DNA of 64,000 bases from Phoronis australis. Its lineage: Eukaryota; Phoronida; Phoronidae. Location: the NCBI GenBank assembly GCA_002633005.1, contig NMRA01000020.1, forward strand, positions 1,248,935 to 1,312,934. The letters are read 5' to 3'. Of this stretch, positions 11,801-22,900 are shown one piece after another. The notes below the pieces were generated by a model. The model was not told the DNA's origin. It saw only the letters and a list, made by a program, of their open reading frames with translations, and did not search any database. Position 1 is the first letter of the stretch; every line of letters begins with the position of its first letter. A program made the translations under genes and the position numbers.

Positions 11801-14800
11801 ATGAATAAGTATTGCGTACTGTCACGAGTGTTCAATCACTTCATTATGTTTTGATGTGAATGACTGGCGTAACAGACCTGTTAAGTATTATTTAATAGTT
11901 TTATTGTTTCAATAAGGCTTGCTTCCCCCATCACATTCGGAAGAACACGTGAATACTTGTCACAGACAATTTTTAGTTTCGTCTAAAATATTGCTTTTCC
12001 ATATGCTTGAAGAATTGCTTGAAAATAACTCAAGTGCATGAAGTAAAGGCAGACAATGTCAATGTCCACAAAGAAAAAGTTCTTTTCATGCAACACCCCG
12101 TAAAAGCTGGATTGTGACTATCATGGAAGTTTTCATAAAATGAAACTTGCGCGCTAATTCCTTATCTTGTGATTGCTCAGTCACATTACATAGAAACACA
12201 ACGTATAGCGACAATGTGAATATGAAGTACGTTGAAAATTCCCAAATGTTTTCAAGAACGAGTTTGTGTCGAAAATGATCCGCCGTAAATCACACAATCG
12301 TGTCCAGTACGTATCGTGACGTAGAGATGTTTCTGGTGACATTAAATAAATTAACTGTCTCCTTTGTAAACCTAAAATTACCAGCTTATATACAAAATCG
12401 TCGTCTTGGGACCACAAACTGAAAAAATGTACTAACAATCATTTTGGGTGTAATGCGTTCTAAACATCACCCTTCGCTTTTGTTACTGGCGTTCTCCATA
12501 GTTTACAAAAAGTGCCCGTGGTCCTTAGACCTTTCCTGGTGATAGGTACTTTATTGATAATCAGAAACTACGAAACGAATTACAGAGCAAGCCTATGTTT
12601 TAGCACTTATTTTTTGTTCACTTTGAGCGCAGTAGTTGGTGATTAGGAGAAGTAGTTTCGACCAAATCGAGCATGAAATGCCTATAAACATATTAAGCAT
12701 GAAGCGCCTATAAACAAATCGAGCATGAAATGCCTATATACAAATCGAGCATGAAATGCCTATAAACATGTTTATGTTTAGTTAGTTTGCACGTTGTTGT
12801 ATTGTAGCATCCACAAGAGCATATTTCGTGACAACCAGCAGCACCAGAATGATGGGAGAGAGAACGGGGAAAGGATTCAGTAGAACAAATCAAGGTAATA
12901 CGACGGTCCCGGATAGAAATATCCTGTGCCTTGGAGGTAGGAAAACGCGTTGTTACATCGTGACATTGGCTCCATTTTAGAAATGTCAGTCAGGCTGAAT
13001 CTCAAAAATTGTGTGGGAAATATTGCATCCATGGAAACTTCTCAAGTTCATCAACATTCAGCTGTCGGAATTGCAGCCCACAACACAGCAGTAAAACTTC
13101 GTTGACACTGAAAGGTCAAATACAGTTCATGCAGTCGAGAACTTGAAAAAGCAAGTCACCTACAAATGACACGAGAAACTCCAGTGGAGCAAAACCGAAG
13201 CAAGAGAAGTGCTGCACGGAAGGATTGTGGGTAATTTGAAGTGTGGCTGTGCAATTTGGGACCGCCCTATCATGAGTCACCACAATACTATCACTGTGAT
13301 GAAGAGCCACGAGTTTTTACATTTCTACTGACAGTAAAGACTATCGTTGATTTCTGTCACTGCTTGTATAAAGCGTAGATTCGTTTTAACAGCCTGTGAT
13401 CTCGGTTTATTTTGTACACCGCCGAATTTTTGGCAAACAATAGACAGATTAAAGAGCGCTCGTGTATTTCAGCCTGTGATAACTGCAATCAGTGGACTGG
13501 GGTTTTCAACTCCCCGACTAAAGGGTTAACTGGTGGAGGTGTTCACTATAACGATGTACAAGTCTCTATATTTTACAATGACTATATTCTGAGACTTAGT
13601 CAAGCGAGCCCTTTAGTGTAACATAATTCCGAATTCTTTCCGCAAAATGTTCTAGCGAAAAAAGGTAATATTTTTATTCCTTATTTTTACGTCTACATGT
13701 ATGCGATAAATTTTCAAAATTCCGCAAAAAGACTTGTATGAAACGTTTGTGAAGTGCTAAGCCAGACTTACAGGCTCTCTTTGTGTTATTATTGCATTCA
13801 TGTTCATGTATATATTTATATACTTTCATGGACAATCACAACCATAACATTTAATATATTCTGTCTTATGTCAAAAATTGATCTTTCCTCAGAATAGAGT
13901 ATTGGAGTTCTTAAAAACGCACCGTTCGTTAAAGCTTTAACCTAACTAAAGTACATGTATAATGGCTTCCACCCGCCACACTCTTCTATGCACTGAGCAT
14001 ACACTCATGCACTGAGCATACACTCATGCACTGAGCATACACTCATGTACTGAGCATACACCCCATATGCAATTCCTCCGTCGTTCAGTCAAGCATTCAG
14101 AAGGTCTACAGTCATGATGTGCATCAACAACTGGAATTCTCTTCCAGTCTCTGTTAAGGAAAGCAACTGTTTTACGAGTATAGATAATAATTCTAGAACT
14201 GTTTCTCATCATTTTGATAACTCAACACCCTTGACTCAATTCTCCCTTCCCCGCGATAACGAAATAGCATTGTACAGATCAAGATGTGGCCTTTTCGTCA
14301 ACTCCGACAAGTTCAGGCACAACTTTAGTAATGTCTCTCCAAACTGTAAATGCGGTGACCATCAATCTTATACTCATATTTTCTTCAAATGTCCCCTCAT
14401 CGAATACCTGAGGGACTCACTCTTTCGTGCACTCAATGATAATCAATCAATTGTTAACGCTCTCAATTCTTGCAATAATATCCCTACTAGAGTTACATTA
14501 TTATTGAATGGTAGTCCTAACCTTGACCTCGTTCTCAACGAATACCTCCTAAGCAACGTTAGAAAATTTTTATGTACCGTTTATCAATATTGTTGCATCT
14601 GATTTCCATACATGAATCTGTACATATTTTTGTTTTTATATATTTGTAATAACATATTGGAATACTTATATTAGATACTACTTAATTGTATATACCTCTA
14701 TGTATATTAGTTTCATTTATGAGTTGTTTACAACCCAGATAAAATGCTTCGCGGTTTCTGGGTTTGTTATTATTTCTTTGTATGTTCTGTGTAATCTTCA

Positions 14801-16031
14801 ATAAATATATATCACTTTAAAAAAACTGAGCATGCACTCATGCACTAACTAACTGTCAGTTAAGTAAATTTGGTTCAGTTGTATTCACTGACACCTGCAT
14901 CTCAATTTCAGCCATGGTAATGTTTTGTAAGTTTCACGAAGGTACTCCCAGTCCGCAGGCCTTGGTTTAGAAGTTATGCCGCTCATACGGCGATGCACCG
15001 CTTTAAAAGGTGGTCAAAGTGATTATGGCACTTGGTTACGCAATAAGTTAATGGTTGATAACGAGCGTGTGACGCACGTTTCATTTATATATTATTCGGT
15101 ACAAATGCTGATCATACATAACACATGCTCCTGAAGGTACTCCATGAACAAAGTAGTTCGAGTTGCTGACTTGCCCAACGATATACGTGTAACGCATACT
15201 ACGCCCTCTCAGTTTACAGCAACGAGTCAACGACCGGCGAAATAGACATTAATTACTGCTCACAACATGCATTTTAAGGACATTTTTGACCTCCGATCGA
15301 ATGCATTATCGTCGCAATTGTTCACTTACACTTAAAAGGGTTACCAGGGAAAATTAGTTTTGGGCTCCCGTTTCCACAAGGTGGGATCCCTAGCGTTTTG
15401 TGTGTTACTCCCAAGATGTAGCTTATTTACCTTAATGTATAACTCGGACCTGACAGTGCATAAAGTTGGAGTGGTGAATATTTCGACAAACGCATGTTTA
15501 CATCTAAATAACAAAGCAAATACTGCTCGCCGATTCGCATATCATTTATTATAGGAGATGAGGAAAGGATTGTAGACACAAAAACGCTCATATTGCTACG
15601 CTTAGAATTTATTGTTTGCTTCCTGTTGTTCCGTGGTCGATCGTACTGTCGTTCAATGAACACCTAATAACGCCACAAGCATGGTGCATAACGTTGTGCT
15701 AGCATTCACTTCAACGGAAGTAACTCCTGCAACGACACAGATATTATTAGTCGTGCCGCAAAGCGTCCAGCGGAGCATCCATGGGGGTCTCAAAGGGCAC
15801 GTGTTCCTTCCAAACTGTAATATAGCCCTACTGCCGTCGAAACTAGTTTCAATGTTACATTTACCCCCTCCCCCCTGTTCACTGGAAAGTGCTCCCTCTT
15901 TTAGACCACCCACGTTGCAAACGATTTCGCGATTCCTCCCTGTGTAAGTCGAAATATAACTGTCATCATTTCATGCTCGTTACAGAGCTTTGTCGACCAC
16001 AAACAAATTTCGAAAAACAAAGCCAAGGTAA
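7769..16031 (+). CDS. SLC46/PCFT-like major facilitator transporter, gene 1 (four exons)
   Basis: Predicted proton-coupled or organic-anion-type solute carrier of the SLC46 family, 468 aa, which matches the usual family length. Exons are 7769-8888, 10524-10607, 11585-11741 and 15986-16031; their sum, 1407 nt, is an exact number of codons including the TAA. The start is the ATG in ACGAAGATGG; it aligns with the paralogue's start. The N-terminus carries an acidic dileucine-like ETQPLL (residues 8-13), possibly a lysosomal sorting signal. The first extracellular loop has N-glycosylation sites NYT, NGS and NKS. GGYTDKRGRRPG (residues 115-126) is the MFS signature between helices 2 and 3, and MADSSTHETRSRR follows helix 5 as in SLC46. 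Exons 2-3 encode helices 11-12. The substrate cannot be read from the sequence. Exons 1-3 are secure; exon 4 is inferred. Confidence 0.9.
9600..10090 (-). mobile_element. LINE reverse-transcriptase remnant, antisense in intron 1 of gene 1
   Basis: Read on the minus strand, 9957-9905 gives FDKVVAPSLMYGVEVW. Further on, the same frame gives FCKYILRVGSKTTNAAVLGE with LG after it, and then YPLYTLE. These are the LYGxExW and FCK-x-(I/L)L-x-V motifs near the C-terminal end of the RT of CR1/Jockey-like LINEs. Stops and frame changes interrupt it. It lies in the antisense orientation within the 1.6-kb intron and is certainly inactive. Confidence 0.75.
10524..10607 (+). CDS. Transporter gene 1, exon 2
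   Basis: 84 nt between acceptor TTTTGTTTTGCAG and donor GTGGGT. It reads AIGVSFVEFMCVPVLRSTMS and continues to EQG. Identical in length and phase (1 to 1) to the paralogue's exon 2, which reads VLRSAMSKIV at the same place. Confidence 0.92.
10608..11584. other. Intron 2 of transporter gene 1
   Basis: No repeat or RNA gene recognised. Open frames on the minus strand at 11264-11536 overlap the acceptor side and lack support. Confidence 0.6.
11585..11741 (+). CDS. Transporter gene 1, exon 3
   Basis: 157 nt between acceptor TATTTGCAG and donor GTAAGT (phase 1 to 2). It reads SLFSFVATVEGICSFAGSFL and on into the last membrane helix. The paralogue's exon 3 is also 157 nt, with SLFSFIATVEGICSFGGSFL. 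Confidence 0.93.
12664..12767 (+). repeat. Minisatellite, 4 x 26 bp
   Basis: Four head-to-tail 26-bp units start at 12664, 12690, 12716 and 12742, each built as AAATCGAGCATGAA then ATGCCTATAAAC. Unit 2 is the most diverged (ATATTAAGCATGAAGCGCC). It lies in intron 3 of transporter gene 1. Confidence 0.9.
12768..13988. other. Intron 3 of gene 1, left part
   Basis: AT-rich intron sequence with no recognised exon, repeat terminus or RNA gene. Confidence 0.4.
13989..14062 (+). repeat. Minisatellite, 19-bp unit
   Basis: Three perfect units of TGCACTGAGCATACACTCA (13989-14045) and a partial fourth. Related sequence (ACTGAGCATGCACTCATGCAC) resumes at 14825 on the far side of a LINE, so the array was apparently split by the insertion. 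Confidence 0.9.
14062..14824 (+). mobile_element. 5'-truncated LINE inside a minisatellite
   Basis: An open frame to a stop at 14602 starts with NNWNSLPVSV, the typical post-RT WNxLP motif. It continues to LYRSRCGLFV and a C-x-C-G...H-x4-C-P zinc-knuckle (CKCGDHQSYTHIFFKCP). A 3' UTR with AATAAATATATATCAC and a short A-run ends at about 14824. The flanks ACTGAGCATACAC (14049-14061) and ACTGAGCATGCAC (14825-14837) differ at one base and may be the target duplication, though both belong to the minisatellite. The EN domain and most of the RT are missing. Confidence 0.8.
14838..15985. other. Intron 3 of gene 1, right part
   Basis: No exon or repeat recognised. A minus-strand frame around 15653-15913 contains several cysteines but has no matching neighbour exon. 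Confidence 0.4.
15986..16031 (+). CDS. Transporter gene 1, candidate last exon
   Basis: After acceptor CTCGTTACAG the phase-2 frame gives ALSTTNKFRKTKPR and a TAA stop. This is a short basic cytoplasmic tail directly after helix 12, as expected. The phase fits, the total length is a whole number of codons, and an AATAAA follows at 16278. A donor-like GTAAGC overlaps the stop, so continued splicing is possible. No homologue search supports it yet. Confidence 0.5.
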
Positions 16032-16277
16032 GCTCTTTAATAACCAGTCTATAAGGGCTGGCCGAAAAATTATGAGTGACGTCTTTTTGAAAATTTATAC
16101 CGAAGGCAAAATTCTGCTTGACTAGTATATATGTGAAGTACGTAATTATGACTTGATACTGTGAACAGTTCCCGAAAATTTACCGTTAACGTATGGTCGA
16201 GCGTTTTTTGAGGCCGTCGTTTTTTTCCCTTCTTTGCTTGGTCCCGGTGTCACGTTCTTATTCGGTCCCACTGGTAA

Positions 16278-16283
16278 AATAAA
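16278..16283 (+). terminator. Polyadenylation signal AATAAA for transporter gene 1
   Basis: Canonical hexamer about 250 bases after the predicted TAA at 16029-16031, in the expected orientation. Confidence 0.5.
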
Positions 16284-16352
16284 GACCTCAAAGTATTATT
16301 GCATTCTGTCAAGATGTACATGTGATGCGCTTAATATGATAAAAAAATAATT

Positions 16353-16573
16353 GCAGGCGGTCTGATACACGTTGTACCAGACGTGCGCAGGCCGCGCATG
16401 TAGGCTCATTGCACTGATCACCTGGAACTATTTTTGTGCTTTATTAATAATAGTTAAAATCGAGCTGAGGAGCTAGAGACCTGACTCAAGGGTCTAGCAG
16501 TGTGGCCCAGTGGGACTTGAACCCACGACCTCGAGTAAAGAAGGCGGGCACCATCACAATAGGCCACACTGCC
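16353..16573 (-). mobile_element. tRNA-derived SINE, copy 1
   Basis: On the minus strand the element begins at 16573 with a 77-nt tRNA-like head (16573-16497). GCAGTGT/ACACTGC forms a perfect acceptor-like stem. GTGGG-TTCAAGT-CCCAC is a perfect T-arm, and GGTTCAAGTCC matches pol III box B. The anticodon arm is not regular, so this is not a tRNA gene. A body of about 145 bp follows and ends in CAGACCGCCTGCAATTATTT. A second copy lies at 28475-28680. Confidence 0.8.
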
Positions 16574-17931
16574 TCCTCTAATGAACTTATGAACTCGGGT
16601 TAAATATGTCCTTTCGGTTGTTTGTCAAACACATGTATCAGTGCCCTGCTCATACTTGTTCAGTTCAAGCACCTAGGAGATCTAAATTCATCATTTGTCA
16701 AATACAAACATGAAAACGTTACTGCTATTTGTAATTCAGGATAGTTTTATGATGTACCACTAGATAGCGGTGTGATTTTTAAAACGCTTATTTTTATCAA
16801 GGGGGTATGGCATGCCATCGTGTATTTTTGGGAATCACTTCAACCGGCTTTATGTTTTGAAAATTAGTACAATAGCATTGGCTGTTTTTGATATCATTAT
16901 TCAACGATAATGTCTACTAACTGCCCTCAGTAACTAAAGGTTATCTGAATGTAATTGTTATTTTTGTTGCTTCAGACTCTGTAAAGAGTTTGACTGGCGT
17001 TTCTCATTATTTCATCGTTTTTCATATTTTATGGACACAAGCACACTAAATTCGTCTTTGAATACAATACTTACCCAACAGTCGTATACACATTTTAGTT
17101 GGAAAAGACAATCTAAAACTCCCTGGACGCTGTATCTCTCATCCATAAAAGACTCATCAGTCACAACGGTTTTCAACAAATTTCAAGATCGTTTTCAACT
17201 TGGCGATGAAACAGACCGCGTGAGGTTACGTTTCGTTTTGAGGAAAGCAAATAATTGTTAAGTATACACATCAAGAGGATTTCCAAAATGGAGGGTTAGA
17301 AAAATGTACGCTTTGACTAGACTCGACTTAAGTTAGACATTCAACAGAAAATTGCTCTTAATGATCGAAAAGATTTTAAACGAAAAAATCAACCTTCTAC
17401 AGAAAGGCTGAGCTCAAAATAACGTTAACAAACAATGACTTTTGACCTTTGAAGCGCATCATTCCTTCAGAAAACTTTATCTCGAACTGATGAAGTTATG
17501 TAGTTCAAGGGCATACCAATTAACAAAATTTGCGAAGCTTAAATCACAAAATGTAAAATAGAAACGGTTTTTGAAGAAATGGAAATTTATTTGTGTATTG
17601 TTTGTCTGAACAATACGATAATTCGATTGAAGAAATGTTGAGCCATTGTGAATACGAGAGTTACTCTGAACCTGACAAAATAGAAAAGTAGCCAAAAAAG
17701 TCAACAGACAACTACACTTGATGTCTCTAAAAATGCGTCCAATGTCCACACAAAAGTTTGGGATTCCCTGTAGGAATGTAAAACATAGTCGCTAACCAAT
17801 AAACTCCTTTGCACTCAATAATATTGACCTTTCAAACCGTTTCAGTTGAATAGATCGGAAACTCGTAATTTGAAAAGAGTGTTACACATTAGCGACTACA
17901 AAGCAGCAAAATTTGGAGAGCTTAAAGGAGA
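16574..17931. other. Intergenic, nothing recognised
   Basis: About 1.3 kb of AT-rich sequence. The frame at 17031-17261 has no motif or splice context. Confidence 0.4.
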
Positions 17932-19126
17932 ATGCCACCCAATTTAATTAGTCTTTTTTACCGTCTTAATCGGTCTATATCAACATCGCCTCTTATACGG
18001 TCGACCTCACCTTGCTGAGAGGTGTCGCGTTAACCGGTGAGGAAGGTGAGGAACGACGCAGCGACGTCAGTGGTTCGTCTGCAGAGTGAATGCCGCTATA
18101 TTTCGGTGCATCGTTCCCGCTGCGAAGAAAGCGGGTATATCATTTTTTCGACTTCCTCGAGAGCCCGAAATGCTTAGGAAGGCTCGTGGTAGTGAAGAAT
18201 GAAAGGTGTGGCTGTTAACAGCAAGTATGAGGCCGTGAAACATCTCTGTGTCAGACTCTGTGGCCGGTATTTGGTTGACAGTATTTATCAGACGAATTCC
18301 GGCTTACCAAAGAACTATCCATTCGTTCCGTTGCCTGTGCTTGTTCACAGCGCCTCTCTAGTATTTTTTTATCAGTGTATTCCGATTCTAACTGATAGCC
18401 TGTGAAACCTAATGATCCTACCCGTGAAATCTTCGTCGGATGAGCTCTTGACTAAGTCGGGATTGGCGCCGAGCGAGTTGCCATGTCTGCGTTCTGTTTC
18501 AAAATGAATTGTTCTCATCCTAACCAATGCTTATATAAAACTGAAACAAAGTCTGTCTCATTAGATACAATTTGTAATGCCTTTGCAGTATTCGTGAGTG
18601 CGCATGTTGAGAAGCCAGCAATGAATAAACCACTGCGTTACCAGCTTTTGATACTGTTGGATCTTTGGTTAGACATCAACAACCCAGATGGTTAAGATAA
18701 TCAACGATTTATTCTACACTAAACAAAGCTACAAACTTGCCAACATAGTGGCTAAACCGGTTGTCCTCTTTACATCCTGTTCCCAGTAAAACATGCTTAC
18801 GACTTAGGTTTCTATTCTACATAAAACTTGAGTACGACTAAAGTCGTTTTTATAAGAACTCGGTGTATTTTTAAGGATTTTACAACGAAGTTTGATGATT
18901 TATTGGTGTTAAACGATGAATTCAAGCGATAAGCTGACACCAGTAACCCGTGTTGTGAACTACTGAACAGACTACGTGTGAAACCAATGACGTCACTGGA
19001 TAATTTCAACACCTCCGTCTGCCGTCAGGTGTCAGGTAACGCAACCGAACGTGCCGTTATGGAGTAGAACTACTCGATCTAAATTGATGCAAAATAGGTT
19101 GTTTTTTGGGTGGCATTCTCCTTTAA
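17932..19126. mobile_element. 1.2-kb TIR element flanked by TTAA
   Basis: The left boundary is TTAA (17932-17935) followed by AGGAGAATGCCACCCAA. The right boundary, on the other strand, is the same AGGAGAATGCCACCCAA, followed on the plus strand by TTAA (19123-19126). The 17-bp termini match perfectly and the TTAA duplication is the target preference of piggyBac-like elements. The 1187-bp interior has only short frames (near 18199 and 18483) without transposase motifs, so it is probably a non-autonomous derivative. Confidence 0.75.
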
Positions 19127-19398
19127 CTCACAAGACGTTGAAACAGCAAAATTTTTAAAATATGCCAATCTTGCGATACCTCTTGATCTAAATAATATTA
19201 TGTATAAAAATTGATTTCATGAATCACTTTTAATATGAAATTTGTGACTGTGGTCAGCCAAGAGTAACAATAATCTGAAATCGGCAGCATAACAATTACA
19301 TTTATTATTTCCATCAATAAGAACAACAATAATATTTATTTTTACTAATAATTATAATTGTTCATATTAAAGTTGAAACTGGTCTGATGGATTACCTT

Positions 19399-19512
19399 TG
19401 TTGTTATTGTTGTCATTGGTATTATTATTATTATTATTATTATTTTTATTAATAATTATAAATGTTATCAATGTCATCATCATCATCATTATTGTTGTTA
19501 TTGTTATCATTT
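19399..19512. repeat. ATT/ATC microsatellite region
   Basis: A pure (ATT)n run near 19420-19443 is followed by imperfect TTATTA and (ATC)n tracts. It sits downstream of the last supported exon of the cysteine-module gene. Asparagine- and isoleucine-rich frames here are artefacts of the repeat. Confidence 0.85.
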
Positions 19513-19723
19513 TAAGAAGAAATACGTACGTCAATAGTACTGTGTGTAAACGCAAGCAAGAATGAAGAAATAATAATAAAAATAATAATATCATTATCCT
19601 TGTCATTATTACTATAAAGATAAGATACGTACATAAGTAAACTGTGTTCGAATTCACGTAGAGTAATGATAATGGTTTTAATAAGAATGAAGAAGTGATG
19701 TGCACATAATTGTGGATACCTAC

Positions 19724-19924
19724 CTGGTTCTGTGTAGCAGTTAGAATCGTCAGACCGTGAGTTACAGGCACACACGCCTAAGTCGAAATAGGGATTCGCC
19801 ATAGTTATGGCACAGGTTTTAGAGAGCTGCAACTTTTTGGGATCCTTGGATGCTTTGAAATCCTCCTGAGAAATGTACGTATGGCAGTCCAATCGCATGT
19901 AATAGGTTTCTCCTTTGGCGCACT
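19724..19924 (-). CDS. Cys-module gene, exon C
   Basis: 201 nt between acceptor CTCATTTTAG and donor GTAGGT. It begins CAKGETYYMRLDC and contains CAITMANPYFDLGVCAC. More exons are expected further left, since the donor is intact and no stop follows in phase. Confidence 0.65.
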
Positions 19925-22900
19925 CTAAAATGAGCAAACAACAGTTCTCAACTGTGTAGAGAGGTAATTGCCTCCACCTGGTATTCCTCTTGGAGCGCTG
20001 TCCTCCAAAAGGTGGCACTAAGCACTGAAATAATGTGTGCATCAGTTAATATACGTTTGTTTGGAAGAGAAGTAATTGGATTTAGTCTTTCCAGATGAAA
20101 CTGTAGGCAATACTTCGCCAAAGGGGCAAAATACTCAGTGCTAATAATACCGTTTATAACGAGGCCACCTTTGAGTTTTTCCAAAGAGGTTCATCTTTTA
20201 CTGCATATATTTAGCCGACATCATTGATAATTCAGCAACATGGCAATTGCCACGTGCAAAACGCCGAGCAATTTTGCTCTTGAAAATCTCTGCATATCAA
20301 GATTCTTGGACTTTGTGAAGGTGTAGTAAAATATCCGTTTAGTTTTCATGTGCTTGCAAGCAGTGCATGCTGAATTTTTTTGTAACTTAGTACTCATATC
20401 AAAACAACTTGGACTATGCTTCAGTTGTTATAAAAGAGTGGTCCTACTTTAAATGTTTATTAACTAGCAATGCTGGGTTACACAGCTAAAGGGCAAATAC
20501 CTCAATTCAAGTGGCTGATTTTGACGTTACCACTGGTCTCGGTCAGTGAAACCCAAAATACATGAAAAAGCCAAAATTTTCAGAAAGCTCACTCGATGAG
20601 GTTTCTCAGATATTAAGAAATTTAACAAAACCATTTCTTTATACCTTTTTCTGTCCACCAGAAAAAAATCCGTGATGCTAAAAATGACGAAAAAGTGCGA
20701 AAGTGGCCTTTTGTACTTAAAATTCAGGACCAGTAGCCTGCAGAAGGGCAGGATTAGTGAATAAATATTTACGCTCTGAAACTTGTAATTGTCAAGCACA
20801 GTTTCATCCTTGAAAACTACATAACTTTTAAAAACCAATAAATGTACTACAAAATTTATTTTAAACATACTTCGTTTATCGGCGAATCGTGACATCCCAA
20901 AATTAGATAACGTGTTGATGGAACTCCTCCTCTAACAAACGAGTTCACTCATTTAAACATCCTCTTTATGAAAATCTGCACAATCGTTCTAACATAAAAG
21001 CCCGATGCCATTTTCCGTTTTCACTCTCTTAGGATTAGAAATGTGCCATTAAGCCAGCTACCACTGGAGGCACAACGGGCCCAACCGTCGGGGTGCGCGA
21101 CTTACTCCTTTGCAATTGATTATACGAAACGAGACCTTTCATTACTACGACTATCATTGAGGTGTACCAGGTTGCATATCACCACTTCAGAACAAAGCTC
21201 GTAACCTCTAGATTAGCCGCGAGAGTTTGCATTGCGAATTTCAGTTGGTCTGCTCGACTGAGTTTCAATCGAGTGTTGTAGTTATCAAATCAAGCCTAAT
21301 TTCATTGCTTTAGTTTCACTGTGCCGTTCGTTTCATCAAGTGAGAGTCTGGGTTTACGGTTCTTCTGGACAACGCCCAGCTTTCCTTCTTTGGCGTTAGA
21401 TGCCTCTATGGTTCGAATTTAAAACTAAATCAAAGTTCCCTCGGGCACTGTCAGTAAAATAAACCCCTAATATTTCGTGGAAATTACCCTGCGCACTTAG
21501 AAGGTATAATAGTCAAAATGGCTAAAAGCATCGAAAATCAAAATGCCTGAAAATGACCGATAAAGATTTGCCACGTAGGCATCATGGAAGTCAATTGAAG
21601 TCGTCCCACAAGGCCGTATATCCGGATCATGAATACTTTGGCTATCACCAATTTTTTTACTTTTGGCAATTAAAAATAAAACAAATATATAATTTACACA
21701 AATTATGAAAATGGCATGCATTTTTGAAAAAAAACACTAAAGTTGACAAATACTGATTATTTTTATCATGCAATGCAGCTAATTATTCAAAAACCAATAC
21801 AAAAGTGTGGATGCCAGTACGTCACCCACACGTGATTGAGGTTATTTGGGATCCCCAAAATGACTACATTTGGCCAAGTTCAGAAATGGCGAATCAGATT
21901 CGTTTGAAACTTTCGCATACTATGCAATGCTCTCCAACAAAATATTTGGATGGTCTGTCAAAATAAGGTTTTGTGATTTTTATTAAGTCAAAAGTTGCTT
22001 AAATGAAAACGAAATTACATTTTAGAAATCTGTAACGGCAGGGATATTTGGCTAAATGCGCATTTGGATGAGATCTTGCATAATATTAAAAGCAAAGAAA
22101 ATAAATAATTACCCCGCTTAAACGTTGGTAAAACGACTTTCGGCGGATCTGTAATGTCTTCTGCGGGGTTTGCGACTGCAAAAGATTTGTGTCAATGGTT
22201 ATTGAAGTCATTTCCAGCGTCATATTCGAAAAGGCAAATGAAAAACACAAATCGAAGAGTGCCGCACCCGATTGGAACGGCATCGGCTATCCTCTCAAAC
22301 GTGAAATTCAAATACACAAATCTGGTTTTACATCTATCTTCAAAGACGGAGCTTAGAAATCTTCGTACTATAAACACAAATGCTTTACTTCAAGCCACTT
22401 TTGAGCCCTAATCACGTGAGTGTTTTTCTTCAATTGCAGACGATTGAAATTTCATCAGCAATCTGTCAAATGACCCCTCAATCGCCTAAGACATCAGAAA
22501 CTGGCGTCAGTGTTGTCTTGAACATGAAGGCTCCTTTGCGAGTTTTATCACCAACTTACAAGTCCAGGACAACGAAATCCTGTCAAGTGTAAAACTTTTA
22601 CGGAAATTTATTCGTTGACCTTTGAAATCCGAGCAGACTTTTTTTTGGATTGGATGTGACTGCATTAAACGGATCCCATAACATGTCGTGTTACTGTTAG
22701 ACGCTATCTGTTTCAAGTTAAGAAAGGGGACTGAGGTCTTCCCCAATTAGGAACGATTCTTTAATGTTTGTACTCCATATCGAACTTAACATAATTTTTG
22801 GCATTTTTCGTTGTACTTGTGTGGAAACTGTCAATTATACCATGCTCGATTGTATTATGTTTCTATCACGAAGAGGTAACCCATTCTGGTTTTATGCACA

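Noticed and set aside
15653-15913. Cysteine-containing minus-strand frame as another exon of the modular gene
   Set aside because: Cysteine spacing does not match the six-cysteine module and the splice sites do not give a 1-1 phase exon of 66-67 codons.
16497-16573. tRNA gene on the minus strand
   Set aside because: T-arm and box B are perfect, but the anticodon arm does not fold regularly and the sequence is the head of a repeated 220-bp element, so it is annotated as a SINE.
19367-20042. Long minus-strand frames rich in Ile and Asn near 19.4-19.8 kb
   Set aside because: Read-through of the microsatellite; only the 201-nt stretch 19924-19724 is supported as an exon.
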